Assembly (NCBI GenBank): GCA_947846985.1
Contig: CANTUZ010000006.1
Location: forward strand, 44,003,707-44,067,706
Source: Fratercula arctica
Lineage: Eukaryota > Chordata > Aves > Charadriiformes > Alcidae
DNA: 64,000 bases
Reading direction: 5' to 3'
Made by a program: the position numbers and the translations under genes. The notes beneath the pieces are model-generated. The model was not told the DNA's origin. It was given only the letters and a program-made list of their open reading frames with translations, and did no database searches. Shown here one piece after another: positions 63,481 to 64,000 of this stretch (its first letter is position 1; each line of letters begins with the position of its first letter).

Positions 63481-64000
63481 CTAAAATGAAAACATATATT
63501 TTATCCTACCCTTCTATACAAGGCTACAAAATTGAACTCAATGTATCATATGCTTGTATTAAGGAGCAGCACTGTTTAAGTTACAGTTCCTAAGAAAGAT
63601 GTTTCTAAACGGAGTAGAGAGCAAATAAAAAATCCACATCAACACTGAGCCGTCATAACTATGAATAACTCTCAGAAGCTGCTGTTCCCATATTCTGTTC
63701 AGTAGCACTCCCCAGCCTCCTGAACCCAAGCAGCAATATCCACTGAGCTTCTGATGCGCTCACAACAGCTCCAATAACATGTTTAAGTCTGCTTGAGAAT
63801 CACCTAATTTGCTTAATCTTACAAAAATGTCACATTTGTCATTGCTGTATAAGATACTCACAATCAAACAGAAAGATCTTGCCTGGTATTTTAAAAAACC
63901 CTCTCATCTATTCGTGTCTAAGCTAGTATTCCAATCTGCACTTTAAAGTCAATGCTTCAGCTCTGTTATTGCTAACAGCCCTTTTCACAAAATTACTTCT
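63481..64000 (-). other. NMD3: NMD3 intron, partial
   Basis: Sequence upstream of the 63,408-63,480 exon on the minus strand. A GATT|GTGAGT donor-like site occurs at about 63,866, but no frame next to it matches NMD3. No other feature seen. Confidence 0.7.

Noticed and set aside
1..64000. CRISPR arrays, tRNA or rRNA genes, operons
   Set aside because: None seen. The window is vertebrate nuclear DNA, so prokaryotic features are not expected, and no cloverleaf or rRNA segment was recognised by eye.

Overview
The window looks like nuclear DNA of a bird, or at least a sauropsid. It has an AT-rich vertebrate background with two CpG islands, split genes with GT-AG introns, and a CR1 retrotransposon fragment. 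No species can be named from the sequence. Three genes are recognised: the first coding exon of PPM1L (minus strand), SPTSSB (plus strand), and the last four coding exons of NMD3 (minus strand). Most of the rest is intronic or intergenic.

Layout. Bases 1-23,806 lie downstream of PPM1L exon 1 and read as its long first intron. I found no second PPM1L exon there, only an LTR-like relic (7,550-7,733) and a decayed coding-like patch (about 5.8-6.25 kb). PPM1L exon 1 (23,807-24,205) encodes the membrane anchor and the first catalytic motifs of a PP2C phosphatase and ends in a non-canonical GC donor. Its CpG island (about 24.2-24.93 kb) carries two ACTACAA-type (ZNF143/M4) motifs and abuts a broken CR1 reverse-transcriptase fragment (about 24.96-25.66 kb).

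Between PPM1L and SPTSSB (25.7-41.3 kb) there is a convincing but unidentified minus-strand coding exon (26,561-26,696), with a possible terminal exon at 25,841-25,927. A CpG-enriched block sits at 27.34-27.85 kb. There is also a striking inverted repeat: two 552-bp arms (33,448-33,999 and 39,446-39,997) with about 99% identity, followed loop-ward by much more diverged tails.

A second CpG island at 41.38-42.05 kb has splice donors pointing both ways and is the likely SPTSSB promoter. SPTSSB follows: a probable non-coding exon at 48,392-48,472, a single coding exon holding an 80-residue ORF at 49,796-50,038, and a poly(A) signal at 50,774. From 50.8 to 61.2 kb I see no recognisable gene. NMD3's C-terminal exons fill 61,248-63,480, and the rest of NMD3 lies beyond the right edge.

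The genes do not form a pathway: PPM1L is a stress/ceramide-linked phosphatase, SPTSSB tunes sphingolipid synthesis, and NMD3 exports the 60S ribosomal subunit. The main interest is the order PPM1L(-) - SPTSSB(+) - NMD3(-). It differs from the mammalian order as I recall it (PPM1L - B3GALNT1 - NMD3 - SPTSSB). The interval that would contain the junction also holds the inverted repeat and the unidentified exon.
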